Positions 57,894-64,000 of a stretch of DNA of 64,000 nt are shown one piece after another. The notes beneath the pieces were generated by a model that saw only the letters and a list, made by a program, of their open reading frames with translations, was not told the DNA's origin and searched no databases. This DNA is from Streptomyces alboniger (GTDB taxonomy: Bacteria > Actinomycetota > Actinomycetes > Streptomycetales > Streptomycetaceae). Location of the stretch: NCBI RefSeq assembly GCF_008704395.1, contig NZ_CP023695.1:5642001-5706000 (forward strand), given 5' to 3'. The stretch's first letter is position 1. Every line of letters starts with the position of its first letter. The translations under genes and the position numbers were made by a program.

Positions 57894-58529
57894 TCAGTCG
57901 GCGATGAGCAGCGGGGCGGCGGCCTTCGCGGTGTGCGGACCCACACCCAGCACGAGGGCGGCACGCAGGTCTTCTCCGGTGTCCACGTCCTGGCGTACGG
58001 AATCGATGCCGTCGAGCGGGAGTTCCACGGCCCCGGATGCCGTGTGGCGGGCACGGGACGCCACGCCGAATGCGGGGAGCAATTCCGTTCCTGCCGACGC
58101 GGTCAGCAGCGTCGTGCCGATTCCGGCGGCGTCCGGCAGAAATGCCCGGGAGAAATGGGCGGCGCGATCAAGCGTCCGGGCCAATTCCACGGGGCGCAAC
58201 GCGGGCAGATCGGCGTTCAGGGCGGCGACGGGCGCGTCGGGGCGCTCGGCGCGTACGGCCGCCGTTCCGTGCCGCAGGGCGGCGTTCAGGCCTTCTCCCG
58301 GCTCGTCGGGGACGATAAGGGCGCCCAGTGCCGCCAGCTCACGACTCGCCAGGGCGTCGTCCGTGACGACCGCCACATCCCGTACCGCCGGGCACGCCAC
58401 CGCGGCGGCCACGGTGTCCTGCGCAAATGCCAGGGCCAGGCCCGGGCGGAGGCCGTCGCCCGCGGTGGCGGTGAGCCTGCTCTTGGCGCGCGACAGCGAT
58501 TTCAGAGGTATGACCAGGGTCCACTGCAC
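57894..58529 (-). CDS. cofC: 2-phospho-L-lactate / phosphoenolpyruvate guanylyltransferase
   Basis: This 211-aa nucleotidyltransferase makes the activated guanylyl intermediate for coenzyme F420. It opens VIPLKSLSRAKSRL, the CofC/FbiD nucleotide-binding start. It also shows VAVVTDD, DEPGEGLNAALRHG, ALNADLPALRPVEL and PDAAGIGTTLL. In actinobacteria the substrate is thought to be phosphoenolpyruvate. The GTG start has GGAG 5 nt upstream. The other F420 genes are not in this window. Confidence 0.88.
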   Translation of the reverse strand: MQWTLVIPLKSLSRAKSRLTATAGDGLRPGLALAFAQDTVAAAVACPAVRDVAVVTDDALASRELAALGALIVPDEPGEGLNAALRHGTAAVRAERPDAPVAALNADLPALRPVELARTLDRAAHFSRAFLPDAAGIGTTLLTASAGTELLPAFGVASRARHTASGAVELPLDGIDSVRQDVDTGEDLRAALVLGVGPHTAKAAAPLLIAD

Positions 58530-58671
58530 GGGCGCTCCGTCCTTGTCGTCGCGCCCATTGTGACCTGCTGGGGGGCCTTGATACCTGGGCGGGCGTACGG
58601 TGTTCTCGACAGACCGGCAGCCTGGGGCGACACTTGTGCGGCCGACCAGGCTCATGGAGGAAGGTGTTTGC

Positions 58672-59466
58672 GTGTCCCGCCGCAGAATCGGCTTCTGGTA
58701 CCGCCTCGCGGCGGTCATCGCAAAACCGCCGCTGGTGGTTCTGTTCAAGCGGGACTGGCGTGGAATGGAACACATTCCGGCCCACGAAGGATTCATCACA
58801 GCGGTGAATCACAACTCGCATATCGATCCGTTGTCGTACGCACACTTCCAGTACAACACCGGCCGGGTGCCGCGTTTCCTGGCAAAGGACGGCCTTTTCA
58901 AGGACGGCTTTGTCGGCAGGGTCATGAAGGGCACGGGCCAGATCCCGGTCTACCGCGAGACGACGAACGCGCTCGACGCCTTCCGCGCCGCGGTCGCCGC
59001 CATCGAGCGCGGCGAGTGCGTCGCCTTCTATCCCGAGGGCACCCTCACCAGAGACCCCGACATGTGGCCGATGACGGCCAAGTCCGGTGCCGCGCGGGTC
59101 GCTCTGGAGACCAAGTGCCCGGTGATCCCCGTGGCCCAGTGGGGCGCCAACCTCGCCCTGCCGCCGTACAGCAAGAAGCCCTCCCTCTTCCCGCGCAAGA
59201 CCCTTCAGGTGAAGGCCGGGGCGCCCGTCGACCTGTCGCGCTTCTACGACAAGGAGCCGACGCCCGAGGTGCTCCGCGAGGCGACCGAGGCCATCATGGC
59301 CGCGATCACCGAACTCCTTGAGGAGATCCGGGGCGAGAAGGCCCCCGACGTGCCGTACGACCCGCGCAGGGCACGGCTGGAGCAGCGCCGCAAGGCCGAG
59401 GCCCGCAAGGCGTCGCGGAGCACGACACAGAGCACCCCACAGAACACCTCGGAGGACAGCAAGTGA
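58672..59466 (+). CDS. plsC: 1-acyl-sn-glycerol-3-phosphate acyltransferase
   Basis: The 264-aa membrane-associated enzyme makes phosphatidic acid. It shows the acceptor motif H47-X4-D52 in VNHNSHIDP, GLFKDGFVGRVMKGTGQIPVYR and the glycerol-phosphate-binding FYPEGTLTRD. VALETKCPVIPVAQWG follows. The C-terminal 35 residues are charged and disordered. The GTG start has GGAGGAAGG 6 nt upstream. It overlaps gpsA by 4 bp, so the enzyme making glycerol-3-phosphate is co-expressed with this acyltransferase. Confidence 0.9.
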   Translation: MSRRRIGFWYRLAAVIAKPPLVVLFKRDWRGMEHIPAHEGFITAVNHNSHIDPLSYAHFQYNTGRVPRFLAKDGLFKDGFVGRVMKGTGQIPVYRETTNALDAFRAAVAAIERGECVAFYPEGTLTRDPDMWPMTAKSGAARVALETKCPVIPVAQWGANLALPPYSKKPSLFPRKTLQVKAGAPVDLSRFYDKEPTPEVLREATEAIMAAITELLEEIRGEKAPDVPYDPRRARLEQRRKAEARKASRSTTQSTPQNTSEDSK

Positions 59467-60500
59467 CGAACCCCGTGAACCCCGTGAACCCGGCAGCCCC
59501 GGTGAAGGCCGCCGTCTTCGGAACGGGCTCCTGGGGTACGGCCTTCGGCATGGTGCTCGCCGACGCGGGGTGCGACGTCACCCTGTGGGGCCGCCGCGCC
59601 GAACTCGCCGACGCGGTCAACTCCACGCGGACGAACCCGGACTACCTCCCCGGCGTCGAACTCCCGGAGAACCTGAGGGCCACCACCGACGCCGCCGAGG
59701 CCGCCGCGGGCGCCGACTTCACCGTCCTCGCCGTGCCCTCGCAGACGCTGCGCGGGAACCTCGCAGAGTGGGCGCCGCTGCTGGCCCCCGAGACCGTCCT
59801 CGTCTCCCTCATGAAGGGTGTCGAGCTGGGCTCCGCGATGCGAATGAGCGAGGTCATCACGGACGTCACGAAGGCCCCGGCCGACCGCGTCGCCGTCGTC
59901 ACCGGACCCAACCTCGCCCGTGAGATCGCCGCGCGCCAGCCCGCCGCCGCGGTGGTCGCCTGCGAGGACGAGGCCGTCGCCCAGCGCTTGCAGAAGGCCT
60001 GCCACACGCCGTACTTCCGCCCGTACACCAACACCGACGTCGTCGGCTGCGAGCTGGGCGGCGCCGTCAAGAACGTCATCGGGCTCGCCGTCGGCATCGC
60101 GGACGGCATGGGCCTCGGCGACAACGCCAAGGGCTCGCTCATCACGCGCGGCCTGGCCGAGACCACCCGCCTCGGGCTCGCCATGGGCGCCGACCCGCTG
60201 ACCTTCTCCGGCCTCGCGGGCCTCGGCGACCTCGTGGCCACCTGCTCCTCGCCGCTGTCACGCAACCACACCTTCGGCACCAACCTCGGCAAGGGCATGA
60301 CGCTGGAGGAGACCATCGCGGTCACCAAGCAGACCGCCGAGGGCGTCAAGTCCTGTGAGTCCGTGCTGGATCTGGCCCGCAGGCACGGCGTCGACATGCC
60401 GATCACGGAGACCGTCGTCGGCATCGTGCACGACGGCACGCCTCCGGTGGTGGCCCTCAAGGAGCTGATGTCGCGCAGCGCCAAGCCCGAGCGTCGCTGA
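59463..60500 (+). CDS. gpsA: Glycerol-3-phosphate dehydrogenase [NAD(P)+]
   Basis: The 345-aa protein reduces dihydroxyacetone phosphate to sn-glycerol-3-phosphate for phospholipids. It shows the nucleotide-binding AAVFGTGSWGTAFGMVLADAG, VLAVPSQTLR, VVTGPNLAREIA, and the active-site region ELGGAVKNVIGLAVGIADGMGLGDNAKGSLITRGLAE. GLGDLVATCSSPLSRNHTFG is also typical. A GTG start overlaps the plsC stop; an internal start closer to the Rossmann motif is possible. Confidence 0.95.
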   Translation: MTNPVNPVNPAAPVKAAVFGTGSWGTAFGMVLADAGCDVTLWGRRAELADAVNSTRTNPDYLPGVELPENLRATTDAAEAAAGADFTVLAVPSQTLRGNLAEWAPLLAPETVLVSLMKGVELGSAMRMSEVITDVTKAPADRVAVVTGPNLAREIAARQPAAAVVACEDEAVAQRLQKACHTPYFRPYTNTDVVGCELGGAVKNVIGLAVGIADGMGLGDNAKGSLITRGLAETTRLGLAMGADPLTFSGLAGLGDLVATCSSPLSRNHTFGTNLGKGMTLEETIAVTKQTAEGVKSCESVLDLARRHGVDMPITETVVGIVHDGTPPVVALKELMSRSAKPERR

Positions 60501-60525
60501 CTGTTTTTCGGGCAGCGGGTACGCT
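60498..60525 (+). promoter_or_regulatory. Promoter of ddl
   Basis: TGACTG (60498-60503) and TACGCT (60520-60525) are 16 bp apart. The -10 lies 9 nt before the ATG and no Shine-Dalgarno is present, so the transcript is leaderless or has a very short leader. Confidence 0.5.
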
Positions 60526-60534
60526 CAACGCGAT

Positions 60535-61716
60535 ATGAGCAGCGAGAACCTCCCCCAGAGCCCTGAGCAGCGCCCCGAGTCGAGCTCTGCGCAGCCGCTC
60601 CGCAAGCCGCGTGTGGCCGTCGTCTTCGGCGGCCGCAGCTCGGAGCACGGCATCTCCGTGGTGACGGCGGGTGCCATCCTGAGCGCCCTGGACCGCACCA
60701 AGTACGACGTCCTGCCCATCGGCATCACCACCGACGGCCGTTGGGCGCTCACGGCGGACGAGCCCGAGCGGATGGCCATCACCGACCGCAGGATGCCGAA
60801 CGTCGACGAGATCGCCGACTCCGTGGAGGGCGGCGTCGTGCTGCCGCTCGACCCCGGCAACCGCGAGGTCGTCTACAACGAGCCCGGCTCCGTGCCCAAG
60901 GCGCTCGGCGACGTCGACGTCGTCTTCCCGATGCTGCACGGTCCCTACGGAGAGGACGGCACCCTCCAGGGGCTGCTCGAACTCTCCGGAGTGCCCTACG
61001 TGGGCTCGGGTGTCCTCTCCTCGGCCGTCGGCCAGGACAAGGACTACATGAAGCGGATCTTCACGTCCTTCGGACTGAACGTCGGCCCCTACCTGGTGAT
61101 CCGCCCGCGCGAGTGGAGCCAGGACGAGGCGGGCGCCCGCCGGCGCATCGCGGACTTCGCGGGCGAGCACGGCTGGCCGCTGTTCATCAAGCCCGCGCGC
61201 GCGGGCTCCTCGATCGGCATCACGAAGGTCGACTCCTTCGAAGGCCTCGACGAGGCGATCGCCGAGGCACAGCGCCACGACCCCAAGATCCTCGTCGAGG
61301 CGCTGCTGCGCGGCCGCGAGATCGAGTGCGGCGTCCTGGAGTTCGAGGACGGCCCGCGGGCGAGCGTCCCGGCCGAGATCCCGCCGGTGCAGACGCACGA
61401 CTACTACGACTTCGACGCCAAGTACATCGACTCGACGCCCGGCATCGTGCCCGCGCCGCTGACGCCCGAGCAGACCGCGGAGATCCAGCGGCTCGCGGTC
61501 GAGGCGTTCGAGGCGGCGTCCTGCGAGGGCCTGGTGCGCGCGGACTTCTTCCTCACGGAGGACGGCCGGTTCGTGATCAACGAGATCAACACGATGCCGG
61601 GCTTCACGCCCATCTCGATGTACCCGCAGATGTGGGAGAAGAGCGGCGTCGGCTACGCGGAGCTGGTGGACCGCCTCATCCAGGCGGCGCTGAACCGCTC
61701 CACGGGCCTGCGCTGA
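60535..61716 (+). CDS. ddlA: D-alanine--D-alanine ligase
   Basis: The 393-aa ATP-grasp enzyme makes the peptidoglycan dipeptide. It shows VAVVFGGRSSEHGISVVTA, FPMLHGPYGEDGTLQG, PYVGSGVLSSAVGQDKDYMK, WPLFIKPARAGSSIGITKV and VRADFFLTEDGRFVINEINTMPGFTPISMYPQMW. The omega-loop region HDYYDFDAKYID resembles D-Ala-D-Ala ligases and not the vancomycin-resistance D-Lac type. The N-terminus has a 25-residue polar extension. Confidence 0.95.
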   Translation: MSSENLPQSPEQRPESSSAQPLRKPRVAVVFGGRSSEHGISVVTAGAILSALDRTKYDVLPIGITTDGRWALTADEPERMAITDRRMPNVDEIADSVEGGVVLPLDPGNREVVYNEPGSVPKALGDVDVVFPMLHGPYGEDGTLQGLLELSGVPYVGSGVLSSAVGQDKDYMKRIFTSFGLNVGPYLVIRPREWSQDEAGARRRIADFAGEHGWPLFIKPARAGSSIGITKVDSFEGLDEAIAEAQRHDPKILVEALLRGREIECGVLEFEDGPRASVPAEIPPVQTHDYYDFDAKYIDSTPGIVPAPLTPEQTAEIQRLAVEAFEAASCEGLVRADFFLTEDGRFVINEINTMPGFTPISMYPQMWEKSGVGYAELVDRLIQAALNRSTGLR

Positions 61717-61731
61717 CGCGCCCCCGCGGGC

Positions 61732-62229
61732 TCAGGCGATGCCCTTCGGGATCGTCTTCTTGATGGGGGCGGCGAAGTCCGTGAGCGGGCCGAGGCCGTC
61801 CCCCGTCCGCTCCTCGGGGAGCGTCACCTCGACGTAGGCCAGCCGCGCCCCTGTGGTGAACGTGTACGACCCGTCGTCGCGCTTCTCCAGGAGCCAGGCG
61901 ACGCCGTTCACCCGCACGCCGTTCTGCCCGGCGTAGGCGGGGTCGATCATCTCCGGGGGCCGCGCCACGCCGCAGCGCAGTATGATCGCCGGGTCTCCCC
62001 ACCCGGCGGTCAGTTCGGACTTCGGCCCGGGGTCCGTGCGCGCCAGCCCGTCGATCTCCTTCGGGAGCTGTGCGTGCAGGTCCCGGCAGAGCCTCGCGGC
62101 CTTCGCGTCCGGGGACGGAACCACCACTGACGCCTCGTCGTCCGTAGCTGAGCAAGCCGCCGTCGTGATCAACATGGCGAGGGCGGCCGTTCCTGCGAGG
62201 CAGCGGAGCCGGAGACGAGGGATGTTCAC
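61732..62229 (-). CDS. DUF3515-type lipoprotein
   Basis: The 165-aa protein has a signal peptide ending in a lipobox-like ITTAAC (Cys about residue 26), so it should be lipid-anchored outside. The body contains CRDLHAQLPKEIDG, GWGDPAIILRCGVARPP and VEVTLPEERTGDGLGPLTDF, the pattern of DUF3515 proteins that usually sit beside ddl and thiL in actinobacteria. Two cysteines could form a disulfide. Function unknown. It is convergent with ddl, 15 bp apart. Confidence 0.82.
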   Translation of the reverse strand: MNIPRLRLRCLAGTAALAMLITTAACSATDDEASVVVPSPDAKAARLCRDLHAQLPKEIDGLARTDPGPKSELTAGWGDPAIILRCGVARPPEMIDPAYAGQNGVRVNGVAWLLEKRDDGSYTFTTGARLAYVEVTLPEERTGDGLGPLTDFAAPIKKTIPKGIA

Positions 62230-62249
62230 CGGGCCAGGGTAGACGGGGG

Positions 62250-62483
62250 CTACAAGTGCACGACCGGGCAGGTCAGGGTTCGGGTGATGCCGTCCACTTG
62301 CTGGACCTTGGCGACCACCATGCGGCCGAGCGCGTCCACCGTGTCCGCCTGCGCGCGCACGATGACATCGTAGGGGCCGGTCACGTCCTCGGCCTGGATC
62401 ACTCCCGGGATCTTGCCGATCAGCTCGGCGACGGTCGACGCCTTGCCGACCTCGGTCTGGATCAGGATGTACGCCTGTACCAC
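62250..62483 (-). CDS. Stand-alone Lrp/AsnC ligand-binding domain protein
   Basis: The 77-aa protein (VQAYILIQTEVGKASTVAELI, then PGVIQAEDVTGPYDVIVRAQADTVDALGRMVVAKVQQVDGITRTLTCPVVHL) is the RAM effector domain of AsnC-type regulators without the helix-turn-helix. Such proteins form amino-acid-binding octamers. A GTG start with GGAGG 4-5 nt upstream is used. It lies 20 bp upstream of the DUF3515 gene on the same strand. Confidence 0.85.
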   Translation of the reverse strand: MVQAYILIQTEVGKASTVAELIGKIPGVIQAEDVTGPYDVIVRAQADTVDALGRMVVAKVQQVDGITRTLTCPVVHL

Positions 62484-62692
62484 GGAACCTCCAGGGCGGC
62501 CACGAGGATCATGTGGGGAGAAGGGACGCCACGGTACCGCGTCGCCGCGCGCCACGGGGAGACCCGGGCGGGCTGTGGCGCGCACATCGTGCCGGACGGA
62601 CAACAGACGTCGACGGTCACGTCGACCGTACCGACGACAGTGACGGCTCGCGACCGGGGACCGGTCAGCGTGAAAGGGCATGGTGAGACTCG

Positions 62693-63685
62693 GTGAAGGG
62701 AACCGTGGGCGAGTTGGGGGAGTTCGGGCTCATCAGGGAGCTCACCTCGCGGCTCACCTCCACTCCGGCCGTACGGCTCGGCCCTGGCGACGACGCCGCG
62801 GTCGTGTCCGCTCCGGACCGCAGGGTCGTGGCGAGCACCGACATCCTCCTGGAGGGGCGGCACTTCCGCCGCGACTGGTCCACCGCCTACGACGTGGGCC
62901 GCAAGGCCGCCGCGCAGAACCTCGCCGACATCGCGGCCATGGGGGCCGTGCCGACCGCGCTCCTGCTCGGCCTCGTGGTCCCCGCCGAGCTGCCCGCCAG
63001 CTGGCCCACCGAGCTGATGGACGGCCTCAGGGACGAGTGCCAGGTCGCCGGCGCGGCCGTGGTGGGCGGCGATGTCGTCCGCGGCGACACCATCACCGTC
63101 GCGATCACCGCGCTTGGTGATCTGCGCAACCACGAGCCGGTCACGCGCGCGGGCGCCCAGCCGGGCGACGTCGTCGCCGTCACCGGCTGGCTGGGCTGGT
63201 CCGCCGCCGGGCACGCGGTGCTCTCCCGCGGCTTCCGCTCGCCGCGCGCCTTCGTGGAGGCCCACCGCAGGCCCGAGCCGCCCTACCACGCGGGCCCCGC
63301 CGCCGCCGGACTCGGCGCGACCTCCATGACGGACGTCAGCGACGGGCTCATCGCCGACCTTGGGCACATCGCCGAGTCGAGCAAGGTGCGCATCGACATC
63401 CGCTCCGGGAACGTCGACGTGCCCTCACAGATGAACGACATCGGCCAGGCCGTCGGCGTCGACCCCCTCCAGTGGGTGCTCAACGGCGGCGAGGACCACG
63501 CGATCGTGGCGACGTTCCCGCCCGACGTGAAGCTGCCCGCCCGCTGGAAGGTCATCGGCGAGGTCCTCAACCCCTCGGCCCTGCCCCAGGTGACCGTGGA
63601 CGGCGCGCCCTGGACCAGCAAGGGCTGGGACCACTTCGGGGACAACGCCGACCCGGGCACCGGGGGCCCCGGGGTGAACGAGTGA
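62693..63685 (+). CDS. thiL: Thiamine-monophosphate kinase
   Basis: The 330-aa protein phosphorylates thiamine phosphate to thiamine diphosphate. It shows [13 protein letters not shown], the metal-binding [69 protein letters not shown] and [18 protein letters not shown] at 62705 is an alternative start. It overlaps thiD by 4 bp. Confidence 0.93.
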   Translation: MKGTVGELGEFGLIRELTSRLTSTPAVRLGPGDDAAVVSAPDRRVVASTDILLEGRHFRRDWSTAYDVGRKAAAQNLADIAAMGAVPTALLLGLVVPAELPASWPTELMDGLRDECQVAGAAVVGGDVVRGDTITVAITALGDLRNHEPVTRAGAQPGDVVAVTGWLGWSAAGHAVLSRGFRSPRAFVEAHRRPEPPYHAGPAAAGLGATSMTDVSDGLIADLGHIAESSKVRIDIRSGNVDVPSQMNDIGQAVGVDPLQWVLNGGEDHAIVATFPPDVKLPARWKVIGEVLNPSALPQVTVDGAPWTSKGWDHFGDNADPGTGGPGVNE

Positions 63686-64000
63686 CCGCGCCGCCACGGG
63701 TGCTCACCGTCGCCGGATCCGACTCCGGGGGCGGGGCGGGCATCCAGGCCGACCTGAAGACGATGCTCGCCCTCGGCACGCACGGCATGAGCGTCGTCAC
63801 GGCCGTCACCGCCCAGAACTCCCTGGGCGTGCAGGGCTTTTGGGCGCTTCCGGCCCAGGCGGTGCGGGATCAGTACCGCAGCGTCGTCGACGACATCGGC
63901 GTACAGGCCGTGAAGACCGGCATGCTCGCCTCGGCCGAACTGGTCGAGACCGTCGCCGACTTGCTCGCGGGCACGGACGCGCCCGCCGTCGTCGACCCGG
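63682..64000 (+). CDS. thiD: Hydroxymethylpyrimidine/phosphomethylpyrimidine kinase, 5' part
   Basis: The first 106 residues are inside the window; the gene runs off the 3' end. [44 protein letters not shown] is the ribokinase-fold start of ThiD, and [22 protein letters not shown] follows. It phosphorylates HMP and HMP-P in thiamine synthesis. The GTG start overlaps the thiL stop, so the two thiamine kinases are coupled. Confidence 0.93.
   Translation, partial: MTAPPRVLTVAGSDSGGGAGIQADLKTMLALGTHGMSVVTAVTAQNSLGVQGFWALPAQAVRDQYRSVVDDIGVQAVKTGMLASAELVETVADLLAGTDAPAVVDP

Noticed and set aside
1..64000. CRISPR arrays, insertion sequences, integrases, prophage genes or rRNA.
   Set aside because: I saw no regularly spaced repeats, transposase or integrase motifs, phage structural genes or rRNA sequences in either strand.

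Overview
This window is Streptomyces chromosome, probably from the conserved core arm. It is very GC-rich with codon-position bias, and it carries actinomycete hallmarks: two conservons, a lysine-tailed HU protein (HupS), the IclR regulator NdgR beside leuCD, a biotin-dependent carboxylase with an epsilon subunit, and many leaderless genes. The gene order pruA - leuB - ilvE - cimA - accB/accE - conservons - gltX - ndgR/leuCD - hupS - cofC - plsC - gpsA - ddl - thiL - thiD matches what I recall of the S. coelicolor chromosome. That comparison is from memory, not from a search.

Layout. 1-870: 3' end of pruA (proline catabolism). 963-6892: an accessory-looking block with a class A beta-lactamase, a MerR/old yellow enzyme pair, a nitroreductase, an AAC(2')-type aminoglycoside acetyltransferase, an MDR reductase and a divergent LysR gene. 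7098-11342: a 45-aa protein, a Tat-exported metallophosphatase, leuB and ilvE. 11343-13387: a TetR/quinone-oxidoreductase-like pair flanked by copies of a dispersed repeat. 13388-19080: an NCS1 permease divergent from a urease-like ureAB-ureC, agmatine-deiminase-like and TetR operon, with two matching 17-bp operators between them. 19258-26058: a secreted propeller protein, cimA with an attenuator-like leader, a glycine-rich membrane protein, an alpha/beta hydrolase and a YceI protein. 26219-33049: a KAP-like membrane NTPase divergent from a ribbon-helix-helix protein, a DUF4097-type protein and a DrrAB-type ABC exporter. 33371-36650: accB-accE, a LysR gene and a tautomerase. 36675-47326: two tandem conservons, each cvnA-B-C-D on the minus strand. 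47902-51940: a small peptide gene, an FAH-family gene, gltX, a HAD phosphatase and five tRNAs (Gln-Glu-Glu-Gln-Glu). 51982-64000: a MerR/DUF4188 pair, ndgR/leuCD, hupS, cofC, plsC-gpsA, ddl, a DUF3515 lipoprotein, a stand-alone AsnC-type domain, thiL and the 5' end of thiD.

How it works together. Five branched-chain amino acid genes (leuB, ilvE, cimA, leuC, leuD) and a likely regulator (ndgR) are scattered through the window. accB-accE supply malonyl-CoA for lipids and polyketides, and plsC, gpsA and ddl serve the envelope. gltX sits just upstream of the Glu and Gln tRNAs that a non-discriminating GluRS would charge.

The best candidate for an undescribed system is the 13388-19080 cluster. 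Its urease-like alpha subunit keeps the metal ligands but has lost the usual substrate loop and the flap cysteine. It is fused by operon to an atypical guanidine deiminase and appears to be controlled by its own TetR protein. Other leads are the RHH/KAP-NTPase pair with a helically phased operator array, and a leaderless leader peptide with tandem ATT codons before a terminator upstream of cimA. I see no CRISPR array, insertion sequence, prophage or attachment site.
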